Assembly: GCA_964600025.1 (NCBI GenBank)
Contig: CAZRHJ010000004.1
Location: 1 to 64,000, forward strand
Length of the DNA stretch: 64,000 nucleotides
Direction of reading: 5' to 3'
Source: JADFUS01 sp964600025
Lineage (GTDB): Bacteria; Bacteroidota; Bacteroidia; Bacteroidales; Rikenellaceae
Shown here: piece by piece, positions 42,032 through 51,525 of the stretch
Layout of the letters: every line of letters starts with the position of its first letter
Numbering within the stretch: the first letter of the stretch is position 1
The notes under the pieces: model-generated
Told to the model about the DNA's origin: nothing
Databases searched by the model: none
The model's input: only the letters and a program-made list of their open reading frames with translations
Program-made: the position numbers and the translations under genes

Positions 42032-43813
42032 CTAAATTTCTTTTGTGCGTTGTGCCAACCACATTTTCTCGTCATAAGTCAAATACGTCGCAAGACTGTC
42101 ATATACTCTTGCGTGATATTTATTAATCCACTGACGCTGACTAACGCTAAGTTTTTCGACAATAATAGATGTAGTATCTATTGGGAATAAAGTCAAGGTT
42201 TTGAATTTCAAAAATTTACCAAAATCATTTTCTGTAAACTCCTCACAAACGATTACGTTTTCGATACGAATACCATACTCTCCTTTGCGATATATGGCTG
42301 GTTCGTTACTCATAACCATTCCTGCACAAATAACTTCTGGGTTTTGTTCGGCACGAATAGACTGTGGACCTTCGTGAACATTAAGGTAATGTCCTACGCC
42401 GTGACCTGTTCCGTGTCCGTAGTTCAAAGATGCTTTGTATAGATGCTGACGTGCCAATATATCAATCTGAGCCCCACGTGTATTGATTGGGAAAACAGCC
42501 TGAGTAAGGTCTATCATTCCTTGCAAAACAAGAGTGTAATCAATTTTTTGTTGTTCAGTAGGCATAGAATAATGCACTGTACGTGTCATATCTGTTGTGC
42601 CGAATAGGTATTGAGCACCAGAATCTATCAATAAATAAGAATCTTCATTTACTATTTTACTATCGTTTGTTGGTGCGGTATAGTGGGGCATTGCTCCATT
42701 TTCGCCAAAAGCTACAATAGCACCAAAACTCTCTCCTACATAGTTTTTGGATAGCGAACGGAACTCGCTAAGTTTTTCTCCTAACTCGTGTTCAGAAAAA
42801 TACACCTCGTTTTTCATATTCTCCCACAACCAACAATAGAACTTAGACATTGCAACTCCATCTTCTATCATAGCCTTAGAAAATCCCTCTATCTCAGTTT
42901 TATTCTTGATAGATTTCATACGATTTACTGTGCCAACTGCACAAGACTCTTTTTTGAGTTTAGCAGAGTTTTGTCTAAGTAATTGTAAATGATAAATATC
43001 AAGTTTGTTAGGGTTATAGATAACCTTGACCCCTTTCAAAGACGTCAAATAATTATCAAAATCATCATATCTTAAAACTTCAATGTTATTTGACTCAAAA
43101 TACTGCATATTCTCTGGCAATATTTTGTTGTCATCAACAAAGAATTTTATGCTATCATTATATACTACCGCATAAGAAACCACAACTGGATTATAAGAAA
43201 TATCTGCTCCACGAATATTCAAAAGCCACGCAATTTCGTCTAATGCAGTAATAATATAACAAGTATTATCGCCAATAGACAAAGCCTCAGTCAAACGAGA
43301 ATGTTTACTTTTTGTGGACTCTCCACTAATCTCCACTGCCATAATCTTAATCATAGATTGTGGACGAGATGGTCTGTCTTGCCATATTTTTAGGAACGGG
43401 TCTTGTGATGCTACAAACTCAATATCATTTTCTTCCAATTCAGTTTTTGCTGTTTCAAACATTGTGCAGTTGTAAAGTTTGCCATCTACTCCAAATTTAG
43501 AGCCTTTTGGAGAGTTTTCAGCTATCCACGCATTGATTGTAGGACAAGATGCTGTTCCTATTTTCTGAATTATAAATTCAGTGTCTTTACATTGATTTTC
43601 AGCTTGTATAAAATAGCGAGAATCTACCCAAAGTGCAGCTTTTTTTTGAGTAACAACAACTGTTCCTGCCGAACCAGTAAATCCGCTTATATAAGTTCTA
43701 CATTTCCAATATGGGGCTATATATTCACTAAAATGAGAGTCGTTTGAAGGAATAATTATTCCCCATAATCCCATTTTTTTTAGTTCTTTTCTTAATTCTT
43801 CCAATTTATTCAT
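42032..43813 (-). CDS. M24 aminopeptidase P (Xaa-Pro aminopeptidase)
   Basis: Removes N-terminal residues next to proline. 593 residues from Met at 43813 (MNKLEELRKELKKMG), which matches family starts; an ATG ten codons earlier overlaps the upstream gene by 8 nt. Two creatinase N-terminal domains (about 1-300) precede the pita-bread catalytic domain. The dinuclear metal site is complete: LIDSGAQYLFGTTDMTRT split as LIDSGAQY and GTTDMTRT (two Asp), GHGTGHGVGHYLNVHEGP with His, and SNEPAIY and RIENV (two Glu). Cytoplasmic, no signal peptide. Confidence 0.93.
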   Translation of the reverse strand: MNKLEELRKELKKMGLWGIIIPSNDSHFSEYIAPYWKCRTYISGFTGSAGTVVVTQKKAALWVDSRYFIQAENQCKDTEFIIQKIGTASCPTINAWIAENSPKGSKFGVDGKLYNCTMFETAKTELEENDIEFVASQDPFLKIWQDRPSRPQSMIKIMAVEISGESTKSKHSRLTEALSIGDNTCYIITALDEIAWLLNIRGADISYNPVVVSYAVVYNDSIKFFVDDNKILPENMQYFESNNIEVLRYDDFDNYLTSLKGVKVIYNPNKLDIYHLQLLRQNSAKLKKESCAVGTVNRMKSIKNKTEIEGFSKAMIEDGVAMSKFYCWLWENMKNEVYFSEHELGEKLSEFRSLSKNYVGESFGAIVAFGENGAMPHYTAPTNDSKIVNEDSYLLIDSGAQYLFGTTDMTRTVHYSMPTEQQKIDYTLVLQGMIDLTQAVFPINTRGAQIDILARQHLYKASLNYGHGTGHGVGHYLNVHEGPQSIRAEQNPEVICAGMVMSNEPAIYRKGEYGIRIENVIVCEEFTENDFGKFLKFKTLTLFPIDTTSIIVEKLSVSQRQWINKYHARVYDSLATYLTYDEKMWLAQRTKEI

Positions 43814-43835
43814 ATTAGTAGTATTTAATTGGTTG

Positions 43836-44774
43836 TTAATCAAATGATTGTATGGTTTGTTTTGTTATATACTGCAAATAATAGAAGTCATATATACTAA
43901 ACTCTGCAAAAAAGAAATTTTCTGGATTTACCTTTTTGCCTTTGTAAATAACTTCGTAGTGAAGGTGTGGCAAAAAAGAATATCCACTATTTCCACTATA
44001 AGCAACTATATCCCCTTTTGCGACGGTTTCATTGCGTCTAACCGTAGCTTTGTTGATATTTGAATAACGTGTTTTATAGCCATTTTGGTGGTCTATCTCA
44101 ACCGAAAGACCGTCCCTATCGCTCAAACTTCCAACACGTGATACCACTCCATCGGCTGTTGCAAAAATACGAGTATTCTCGTCTATTGCATAATCGAAAC
44201 CTTCGTGTAACTCGTAGCCTTTGTGAAATGGGTTCATTTTCATACCTGCACCAACTATTGATTTGGTAAATTGTGGATTATCAATAGGCTGGATTGAGGG
44301 ATAACGTGCAAATTTATTTTCTGCCTCACACATTTCTCTCTCCAAATTTACAATTAATTCTGTTCCCTTGCTAACTTCTTGACTAAAATATTTGGTTTTT
44401 TGGTCTAAAATCTCAATTAAAGTAGATATTTCAGCATTTTCATAGTATTTTGCAGTATTTCTCTTTGCTTGAATTTGATTTTTGATAGGTTCTTTTGGCA
44501 TTACATTGAATAGATTGTAGTGCAAATTGCTATCTCGTCTATCCAAACTTTTGTAAGTTGAATCTATCAAATTTACATTTTCTTTAATTCTTTCAAGCTC
44601 AGTTTTTAGCTGGGTATTTGTGCGTTTCAGTTCGTATTCGATTGGGTTGTCCCAAAATGGTGAAAAAATAAGATAGTACAAGACAATAGATATTAGAGCT
44701 ACAAGTATATTTTTCAAAAACTTATAGTAGAAATTATTTTTCTTGATATTTATTTTTCGTACTTTTTTTAGCAT
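43836..44774 (-). CDS. M23 (LytM) domain protein with altered active site
   Basis: 312 residues: an N-terminal TM anchor (about 20-42), a coiled-coil stretch (about 50-160) and a C-terminal LytM domain. Zinc ligands are present: HEGFD (His near 190, Asp near 194) and HLH (near 270). The catalytic His of the usual YAHL motif is replaced (YSNI, Asn near 238). It may therefore be a non-catalytic regulator like EnvC-type proteins, or an altered enzyme. It overlaps the preceding paralogue by one base, so they are made together. Confidence 0.88.
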   Translation of the reverse strand: MLKKVRKINIKKNNFYYKFLKNILVALISIVLYYLIFSPFWDNPIEYELKRTNTQLKTELERIKENVNLIDSTYKSLDRRDSNLHYNLFNVMPKEPIKNQIQAKRNTAKYYENAEISTLIEILDQKTKYFSQEVSKGTELIVNLEREMCEAENKFARYPSIQPIDNPQFTKSIVGAGMKMNPFHKGYELHEGFDYAIDENTRIFATADGVVSRVGSLSDRDGLSVEIDHQNGYKTRYSNINKATVRRNETVAKGDIVAYSGNSGYSFLPHLHYEVIYKGKKVNPENFFFAEFSIYDFYYLQYITKQTIQSFD

Positions 44775-45760
44775 TATTGAATAATCAAATTAAAATTATC
44801 GGAAAGAGTTTCTATCTCAGAATAGTTTTTCTGAACACGGTGTTTAGCACCCTCCAAAATCTTCTCAAAAGTTTCTTCGTCCATATAACGAGAAAGGTAG
44901 TTAATTGGATTTACATTTACTCCATTAAAAAGTATTTCGTAGTGAAGGTGAGGCCCAGTAGTTCTACCAGTATTGCCAGATAAAGCAATTTCTTCTCCTC
45001 GCATAACACTCTGACCCACTGCAACTTTGTAGCTATTTAAGTGAGCATATTTTGTAACATATCCAAAACCGTGATCTACCTCCACTGTAATACCATAACC
45101 AGATTGGAATCCAGTTTTTTTGACAACACCATCTGCGGGAGCATAAACAGGAGTATTTCTATCACACGCCAAATCTTGACCCTTGTGGAAAATCCTACGT
45201 TTATAGATTGGGTGAAACCTCCAACCCATTCTATCTCCAAAACTTTTGAGTTGTTTTTTGTTGATTGGCGACATAACTGGCAAAGACTTCAAAACTCTGT
45301 CCTTGTACTTTGACATTTCCGAAACAGTATCTAATGCCTCCGAAAGAATTGAAAGATTTTGGAGAGCCATATCCACTCGCATATTCGACTTGACTAATGC
45401 ACTTGTAAATCTATCTTGATGCAAGTATTTGTATTTATCAGAACTGTATTTTAATTCTTTCTCAAAATTAATATTATCCGCCATACCAAAGACGGTTTTG
45501 TAAACGTTAGAATATCGAAACAAAATCCCCTTTGTACCAAACTCAACATCTTGTAAATCTGCACTCAAAGAATTTATTTCAGAGATTATCTCTTTATTTT
45601 CTTTGTTTATGTAATAGGATTTAGGAGTGTAGAGTTTATAGGACAAAAAAAGGTTTACAATAGCTGCAAAAAAGAACCAGCCAAGCACAAAACGAGATAG
45701 CCTATAAATTCGGAGTTTTATAGGAACGGATTGTATTGTATATAAATGGTTTTTTAACAC
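44774..45760 (-). CDS. M23 (LytM) family peptidoglycan endopeptidase
   Basis: 328 residues; TM anchor about 25-45, a helical periplasmic region, then the LytM domain. All catalytic and zinc residues are present: HKGQD (His near 190), YAHL (His near 237) and PHLHYE (near 269). It would cut peptide cross-links in peptidoglycan. Motif spacing is the same as in the downstream copy, so the pair arose by tandem duplication. Divergent from alaS with a shared promoter region. Confidence 0.92.
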   Translation of the reverse strand: MLKNHLYTIQSVPIKLRIYRLSRFVLGWFFFAAIVNLFLSYKLYTPKSYYINKENKEIISEINSLSADLQDVEFGTKGILFRYSNVYKTVFGMADNINFEKELKYSSDKYKYLHQDRFTSALVKSNMRVDMALQNLSILSEALDTVSEMSKYKDRVLKSLPVMSPINKKQLKSFGDRMGWRFHPIYKRRIFHKGQDLACDRNTPVYAPADGVVKKTGFQSGYGITVEVDHGFGYVTKYAHLNSYKVAVGQSVMRGEEIALSGNTGRTTGPHLHYEILFNGVNVNPINYLSRYMDEETFEKILEGAKHRVQKNYSEIETLSDNFNLIIQ

Positions 45761-45783
45761 TATATTTAAGCCTATTTGAGTAA

Positions 45784-45810
45784 CAAAGTTATAATTTTTT
45801 ATTAACTTTG
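45784..45810. promoter_or_regulatory. Back-to-back -7 boxes for M23 gene and alaS
   Basis: TAACTTTG on the plus strand (45803-45810) and on the minus strand (complement of CAAAGTTA, 45784-45791) form a perfect inverted repeat with 11 bases between. Each fits TAnnTTTG. -33 boxes are weak on both sides. A further small dyad ATATACTTgatAAGTATAT lies in the alaS leader. Confidence 0.65.
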
Positions 45811-45888
45811 CAACGAATTTTGTTTATATACTTGATAAGTATATTTCAAAAACTTTTTTAGGATAACGAAACAAGCATTATTAATGTT

Positions 45889-48510
45889 ATGAATAGTAAA
45901 GAAATAAGACAAAAATTTTTCGATTTTTTCGAAAGCAAAAACCATAAGATAGTAGAATCTGCACCTATGGTAATCAAAAACGACCCAACGCTGATGTTTA
46001 CCAATGCAGGTATGAACCAATTTAAAGATATATTTTTGGGAAACAAACCAGTTAAATATCCACGTATTGCCGACTCGCAAAAATGTTTGAGAGTGTCGGG
46101 TAAACACAATGACTTGGAGGAGGTAGGACACGATACTTACCACCACACAATGTTCGAGATGCTTGGCAACTGGTCGTTTGGAGATTATTTCAAAAAAGAG
46201 GCTATTGCGTGGGCAAGTGAATTCTTGCTTAAAGAAATGGGACTTGACAAAAGCCGTATGTATGCAACAGTATTTGAGGGGGACGAGAAAGATGGCGTTG
46301 AGTTTGATACTGAGGCTTACGATTATTGGAAAGAAATTTTGCCAGAAAGCCATATTTTGAAAGGTAACAAAAAAGACAACTTCTGGGAAATGGGCGAAAC
46401 AGGACCTTGTGGACCTTGTAGCGAACTTCACTACGATTTGCGTGAGCAAAGCGAGATTGACAAAATCGCAGGTGCAGAACTTGTAAACAAAGACAATCCT
46501 CTTGTTATTGAGATTTGGAACTTGGTATTTATGCAATATAACCGTAAAGCTAACGGTTCTTTGGAACTTCTACCTGCTCAACACGTTGATACTGGTATGG
46601 GTTTTGAAAGATTATGTATGATTATCCAAAACAAAAAAAGTAACTACGACACAGATGTTTTCCAATGTTTAATTCAAGAACTTGCAAAACTTTGTGGCAA
46701 AGAATATGGCAAAGAAGAAAAAACAGATATTGCAATGCGTGTTATTGCAGACCATATCCGTGCAATTTCTTTCTCGATTGCAGACGGTCAATTACCATCA
46801 AACGTAAAAGCTGGTTATGTAATTCGTCGTATTTTGCGTAGAGCTGTACGCTACGGATATACTTATTTGAATTTCCGTGAGCCTTTTATGTGTAAAGTTG
46901 TTCCTACTCTTGTGGAGCAAATGGGAGGTCAATACCCAGAACTTGCTGCACAAAAAGAACTTATTTACAAAATTATCGAAGAAGAAGAAAATTCTTTCTT
47001 GAAAACACTTTCGACTGGTATCGGTATGCTTGATACACTTATCGAAACACTCAAAAAAGATAATAAAACTCAACTTTCTGGCGAAGATGCTTTTGTGTTG
47101 TACGACACTTACGGATTCCCTCTTGACTTAACAGAGCTAATTTGTAAAGAAAATTCTTTGACAGTAAACTTGGAAGAATTTAACAAACAACTTCTTCTAC
47201 AAAAAGAACGTTCACGCAACGCTGCAAGTGTTGAAACTCTGGATTGGGTTGAACTTAACAAATGTGATAGACAAGTTTTTGTGGGTTATGATACAACTAC
47301 TCTCGAAACACAAATTGCTCGTTACAGAACAGTTATTACAAAATCTAAAAAACAATATCATATAGTACTTCCAGAAACTCCATTCTATGGCAACTCTGGT
47401 GGTCAAGTTGGTGATATAGGTGTTTTGTTTAACGACAAAGAAACTATTGAGGTGGTGGATACTATCAAAGAAAATGGTTTGATTATACTTGTTACAAACT
47501 CTCTTCCACAAGAAATTGACGCTGTATTTACTGCACAAGTTTCTGTGAAAGAAAGAAACGAGTCAGCAGCAAATCACACTGCAACTCACCTACTTCAAAA
47601 AGCACTACGCAAGGTATTAGGTAGCCACGTTGAACAAAAAGGTTCGCTTGTTACTCCAAAAATGTTGCGTTTTGACTTCTCTCACTTCCAAAAAATGACT
47701 GATGAAGAAATTAATGAAGTAATTAGATTAGTCAATATTGATATTTTAGCAACTCACAAACTTGACGAAAACCGTAACTGTCCTATCGAGGAGGCTCGTA
47801 AAAGTGGTGCGATGATGCTGTTTGGTGAGAAATACGACGAAGTTGTTAGAACAGTTAAATTCGGGGATTCATTTGAACTTTGTGGAGGTGTTCACGTTCA
47901 TAATACTGGCGAGATTGGTAGTTTTACTATCCTTTCTGAGGGTGCTATTTCGGCAGGAGTTAGACGTATTGAAGCAGTTACAGGTATGGAAAAAATCAAT
48001 TATGATTTGAAACTACGTGAAACATTCAACGAATTACGTGCAATGCTAAACACTAAATCTGTGAGCGAGTCTATCAAAAAACTTATGCAAACAAACTCTG
48101 ATTTGAGCAAAACAGTTGAGATGGCTAACAAAGAGCGTAATGATATAATGAAAGAGAAAATCAAAAATGCTTTGGTTGAAGAAAACGGCATACAATGGTA
48201 CACTCTTGAAATGCAAATTCCAGCAAATGTTATCAAAGAAATAGCTACAATGCTTTATTCAGAGATTCCAAATATTGCATTCATTGCAACTACTCAATAT
48301 GACAAAAAACCAGGACTTGTTGTAATGTTTGGTAAAGATTGTGTAGCTGCTGGTGCAGATGCAAACAAAATTATAAAACAATGCTCTAAGCTAATGCAAG
48401 GCGGTGGCGGTGGCCAAGCGAATTTAGCATCTGCTGGTGGTAAAGATACCTCAAAAATGGGTGAACTTATAGATTCAGCTCGCAAAATGGCAGAAGATAT
48501 GTTGAAATAA
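45889..48510 (+). CDS. alaS: Alanyl-tRNA synthetase
   Basis: Class II synthetase charging tRNA-Ala, 873 residues. Catalytic domain at the N-terminus (FFESKNHKIVESAP, motif 2 TYHHTMFEMLGNWSFGDYF in blocks HHTMFEMLGNWSFGD), tRNA-recognition domain, then the editing domain with zinc ligands HTATHLL and CGGVHVHNTGEIG, and a C-terminal Gly-rich DHHA1 segment (GGGGGQANLASAGGKD). Full length. It has its own promoter divergent from the M23 pair and two successive terminators downstream. Confidence 0.97.
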   Translation: MNSKEIRQKFFDFFESKNHKIVESAPMVIKNDPTLMFTNAGMNQFKDIFLGNKPVKYPRIADSQKCLRVSGKHNDLEEVGHDTYHHTMFEMLGNWSFGDYFKKEAIAWASEFLLKEMGLDKSRMYATVFEGDEKDGVEFDTEAYDYWKEILPESHILKGNKKDNFWEMGETGPCGPCSELHYDLREQSEIDKIAGAELVNKDNPLVIEIWNLVFMQYNRKANGSLELLPAQHVDTGMGFERLCMIIQNKKSNYDTDVFQCLIQELAKLCGKEYGKEEKTDIAMRVIADHIRAISFSIADGQLPSNVKAGYVIRRILRRAVRYGYTYLNFREPFMCKVVPTLVEQMGGQYPELAAQKELIYKIIEEEENSFLKTLSTGIGMLDTLIETLKKDNKTQLSGEDAFVLYDTYGFPLDLTELICKENSLTVNLEEFNKQLLLQKERSRNAASVETLDWVELNKCDRQVFVGYDTTTLETQIARYRTVITKSKKQYHIVLPETPFYGNSGGQVGDIGVLFNDKETIEVVDTIKENGLIILVTNSLPQEIDAVFTAQVSVKERNESAANHTATHLLQKALRKVLGSHVEQKGSLVTPKMLRFDFSHFQKMTDEEINEVIRLVNIDILATHKLDENRNCPIEEARKSGAMMLFGEKYDEVVRTVKFGDSFELCGGVHVHNTGEIGSFTILSEGAISAGVRRIEAVTGMEKINYDLKLRETFNELRAMLNTKSVSESIKKLMQTNSDLSKTVEMANKERNDIMKEKIKNALVEENGIQWYTLEMQIPANVIKEIATMLYSEIPNIAFIATTQYDKKPGLVVMFGKDCVAAGADANKIIKQCSKLMQGGGGGQANLASAGGKDTSKMGELIDSARKMAEDMLK

Positions 48511-48533
48511 TGGAAAAAACATCTTAAACATAC

Positions 48534-48564
48534 AAAAAAGACAACCTCTTAGGTTGTCTTTTTT
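48534..48564 (+). terminator. Terminator of alaS
   Basis: A 14-bp perfect stem, core AAAGACAACCT/AGGTTGTCTTT, loop CTT, with a T-run. Almost the same core is used by the terminator at 55768. Confidence 0.92.
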
Positions 48565-48633
48565 ATTGGGCATTGACCAAGAAATCAAAACTTCGCCTCG
48601 AAATAACTTCCATAGTACAGAAATAATTAATAG

Positions 48634-48666
48634 GAATGTTTTTTGAATAGAAATCAAAAAACATTC
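48634..48666 (+). terminator. Second, orphan terminator
   Basis: GAATGTTTTTTGA pairs perfectly with TCAAAAAACATTC (13 bp), followed by eight T. It is 70 nt beyond the alaS terminator and follows no ORF. The rest of 48511-48797 holds no gene. Confidence 0.82.
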
Positions 48667-48797
48667 TTTTTTTTACGTTTTTAAGTGCTAATTATAAGCA
48701 ATTATTGTCATTTAAAACAATAATTAATATCTTATATTTGTTTCATTTCGTAACTACTATTAGTGATATTGCTTTACAAAACCGCTATATATAGGGA

Positions 48798-48828
48798 TTG
48801 ATTAAGAATAATGTTGCTTGTATTTTTG
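48798..48828 (+). promoter_or_regulatory. Promoter of the imelysin/cytochrome cluster
   Basis: TTG (48798-48800), 20 nt, TATTTTTG (48821-48828), 34 nt before the start codon of the barrel protein. Confidence 0.65.
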
Positions 48829-48862
48829 CAACAGAAAAAATTAAAATTAATAAATAGTAATT

Positions 48863-50164
48863 ATGAGAAAGATTCTACTACTGCTTGTTTTAATGTTTGT
48901 AGGAATAGCCGTTGAAGCAAAATCCTATGACAATGAACAAGATTCATTAAAAGGTACGTTCACAATAGGTGGATATGGAGAGATGACAATGAGTCGCCAT
49001 TTTTATAGTAGTGCTTGGCAAAGATATGCAATGCCAGAGAAATACAAAAACTCAGATGGATATGGTCGTTTTGATATTCCTCACGCTGTATTTATGATTG
49101 GATACAACTTTGGCAGAGGTTGGAGTTTTGCTACCGAGATTGAATTTGAACACGGAGGTACTGGTTTTGCAGTCGAAATCGAAGAAGAAGAAACTGGCGA
49201 ATACGAGTCAGAAGTTGAAAAAGGAGGAGAGATTGTTCTTGAACAGTTTTGGATAAACAAGAGTTGGAACAGAGCATTGAACCTAAAAATGGGACATATT
49301 ATTGTCCCAGTTGGATTCACTAACAAATATCATATTCCAACACAATATTTTGGAGTATTCCGACCAGAAGGAGATGCTACAATTCTTCCAACAGCTTGGC
49401 ACGAAACAGGTGTTAGTTTTTGGGGAAGCAAAAAGGATTGGTCTTACGAAGTAATGTTTATTGCTGGACTTGACGCAGATCGATTCTCTCCAAAAAACTG
49501 GGTAGCTGGTAGTGCAAACTCTATTTATGAATTCAAAATTGCAAATAGTTATGCAGGAGCATTTAGAGTAGATAATAGCAGTATAAGAAATTTAAAATTA
49601 GGCTTGAGTGGCTATTACGGACATAGTGCAAAAAATACTTTGAATAGTTATAGTTACAACCACCTAAAAGGAGCAGTAGTTATAGGTTCGTTAGATTTTA
49701 CATTTACTCCAAAAGATTTTATTTTTAGAGGTGGTGCAATGTACGGACACCTTAGTGATTCATACGAGATAACTATTGGAAATGCAAGTGCCCCAAATGC
49801 TGCTCCAACTCCGGGAAAACCTGCTGTAGCAAGTTCTGCAATTTCTGTTGGTGCAGAGTTGGGATACAATGTATTTGGATTCTCTCAAAAACTAACTAAA
49901 AAACACCAAGTATTGTATTTATTCGGAAGATTTGACTATTACGACTCAATGCTTACAACAGAAAAAGGAGTTCCCGACTACAAATACTTAGAAAGAATGT
50001 GTATTGCCTTTGGTTTGAATTACTCACCTATCAAACAGATTGTAATTAAGGCAGAATACCAAATGAGGAATTTAGTAGATTCTCAGTACAACGACGAAAA
50101 TACATTCTCAATTGGAGTTACTTGGGCAGGTATTTTCTCAACAAAATTTAGAAAGAAAAAATAA
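48863..50164 (+). CDS. Outer-membrane beta-barrel (porin-like) protein
   Basis: 433 residues; signal peptide about 1-19 (ending VEAK) followed by alternating amphipathic strands: FTIGGYGEMTMSRHF, DIPHAVFMIGYNF, WSFATEIEFEH, and a final ITVTW-like strand (FSIGVTWAGIFSTKF). An acidic loop near 95-115 (EIEEEETGEYESEVEKGGE, acidic in 12 of 19) could bind cations. It looks like a porin of the phosphate-selective/general type, but the family is not certain. First gene before imelysin (26 nt), so probably the outer-membrane component of an iron-related cluster. Confidence 0.8.
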   Translation: MRKILLLLVLMFVGIAVEAKSYDNEQDSLKGTFTIGGYGEMTMSRHFYSSAWQRYAMPEKYKNSDGYGRFDIPHAVFMIGYNFGRGWSFATEIEFEHGGTGFAVEIEEEETGEYESEVEKGGEIVLEQFWINKSWNRALNLKMGHIIVPVGFTNKYHIPTQYFGVFRPEGDATILPTAWHETGVSFWGSKKDWSYEVMFIAGLDADRFSPKNWVAGSANSIYEFKIANSYAGAFRVDNSSIRNLKLGLSGYYGHSAKNTLNSYSYNHLKGAVVIGSLDFTFTPKDFIFRGGAMYGHLSDSYEITIGNASAPNAAPTPGKPAVASSAISVGAELGYNVFGFSQKLTKKHQVLYLFGRFDYYDSMLTTEKGVPDYKYLERMCIAFGLNYSPIKQIVIKAEYQMRNLVDSQYNDENTFSIGVTWAGIFSTKFRKKK

Positions 50165-50190
50165 TAATCACATTAAATAATCACAAAAAA

Positions 50191-51429
50191 ATGAAAATTA
50201 ACAAACTATTCATTTCAGCTATTGCTGCAATGTCGTTAATCACAACATCTTGTTCTGATAACAATAAAAATGGAGAAGATAGCAATTTAACAAAACAAGA
50301 AAAGGCTATCTTAGCAAATTATGTAGATGATATTGTAGTATCAAACTACGCTCAACTTGCAACAGATGGTAAAAATCTTTTGACAGCTGTTAAAGCTATT
50401 CAAAGCTCTGCTGATGCTGATAAGTCTACCCTTATATCAAATGCTGCTACTGCGTGGAAAAACGCTCGTATCACTTGGGAGCGTACGGAAGCATATCTTT
50501 TTGGACCAGTAGATAAAGCTGGTATTGACCCAGGTATTGACTCTTGGCCATTGGTATTGCCAGATCTACAAGAATCTATCCAGAAATGGGACGCTAAAAA
50601 TGATAACTATGAGTCGTTGAAAGGTGACGGTGGTGATTTAAAAGGTTTCCACTCAATAGAATATATGTTGTTTGCAAATGGTAAACCAAAAACTAAAACT
50701 GTTGCTACATTTGACAGCCAATATGCAATTAGCCAAGGAAACTTGTCTGACGAAGAGTTTGAAAATAAACTTGAAAGCTATACAGTTGCTGTTGCTGAGG
50801 AATTGTATCGTTGTGTTCTACAATTAGAGGCAGAATGGAACTTAGTTGGTCTATCAAGTGAAAAATCTGCAGATTTAACAGCATTTGGTTCTAATATCAC
50901 TCTTAATACTCCTGGGGGGAATTATGGTGAAATTTTTAAAACTCCAAGCATAAACAATACACACTACCAATCATTTGCAAAATCTCTTGAAGAGGTTTTT
51001 GTAGGAGCAATCGGTATTGCTGACGAGGTTGCTAATGTGAAAATTTCTGACCCAATCAATGCTGAGATTAAAGAAGGTAATGGTCTGTTGGAAGTGGAAT
51101 CGTGGTTTAGCTACAATTCAGTTGAGGATTTTACAAATAATGTCAGAGGTATTAAAGAAGCATACTTTGGTAAATTAGCAAAAAACAACACTGTTGAATT
51201 TGATACAGATGTTAATCCTCACGCTAATTCAGTAGGTGCTTACATTGCAAAAATAGACAAAACAATTAACGACAAAGCTGTTGCAGCATTAAACAATGCT
51301 ATCGCAAAAGTTGCTGCAATGCCAAAACCTTTTAGAGATAATCTTTCTTGGAATACTGCAAATACTGCTGCTAAAGAAGCAGTAGCCGCAGTTCAAGATG
51401 CTCTGGAAGCTGCACAAGTTGCAAAATAA
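50191..51429 (+). CDS. Imelysin family (M75) lipoprotein
   Basis: 412 residues. Lipoprotein signal with lipobox TTSC (Cys near 21), then the imelysin/EfeO-like helical domain in two halves. The GxHxxE metal-site signature is present as GFHSIEY (near 153-159). Imelysin-like proteins (IrpA, EfeO, AlgP7) bind or deliver iron; the name peptidase M75 is historical. Located between a barrel protein and a di-haem lipoprotein, a pairing known in iron-uptake clusters. Confidence 0.9.
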   Translation: MKINKLFISAIAAMSLITTSCSDNNKNGEDSNLTKQEKAILANYVDDIVVSNYAQLATDGKNLLTAVKAIQSSADADKSTLISNAATAWKNARITWERTEAYLFGPVDKAGIDPGIDSWPLVLPDLQESIQKWDAKNDNYESLKGDGGDLKGFHSIEYMLFANGKPKTKTVATFDSQYAISQGNLSDEEFENKLESYTVAVAEELYRCVLQLEAEWNLVGLSSEKSADLTAFGSNITLNTPGGNYGEIFKTPSINNTHYQSFAKSLEEVFVGAIGIADEVANVKISDPINAEIKEGNGLLEVESWFSYNSVEDFTNNVRGIKEAYFGKLAKNNTVEFDTDVNPHANSVGAYIAKIDKTINDKAVAALNNAIAKVAAMPKPFRDNLSWNTANTAAKEAVAAVQDALEAAQVAK

Positions 51430-51525
51430 TTAATTATCATAAATGAAACAATTAGCCAACCGAAAATAGGAATCCTTTTTCGGTTGGCATTTGAACCTAA
51501 ATAACAATAATTAAAACTAATTAAT

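Noticed and set aside
45802..46536. 244-codon minus-strand frame over the alaS start
   Set aside because: Antisense to alaS and would cross its promoter; Phe/His-rich shadow translation.
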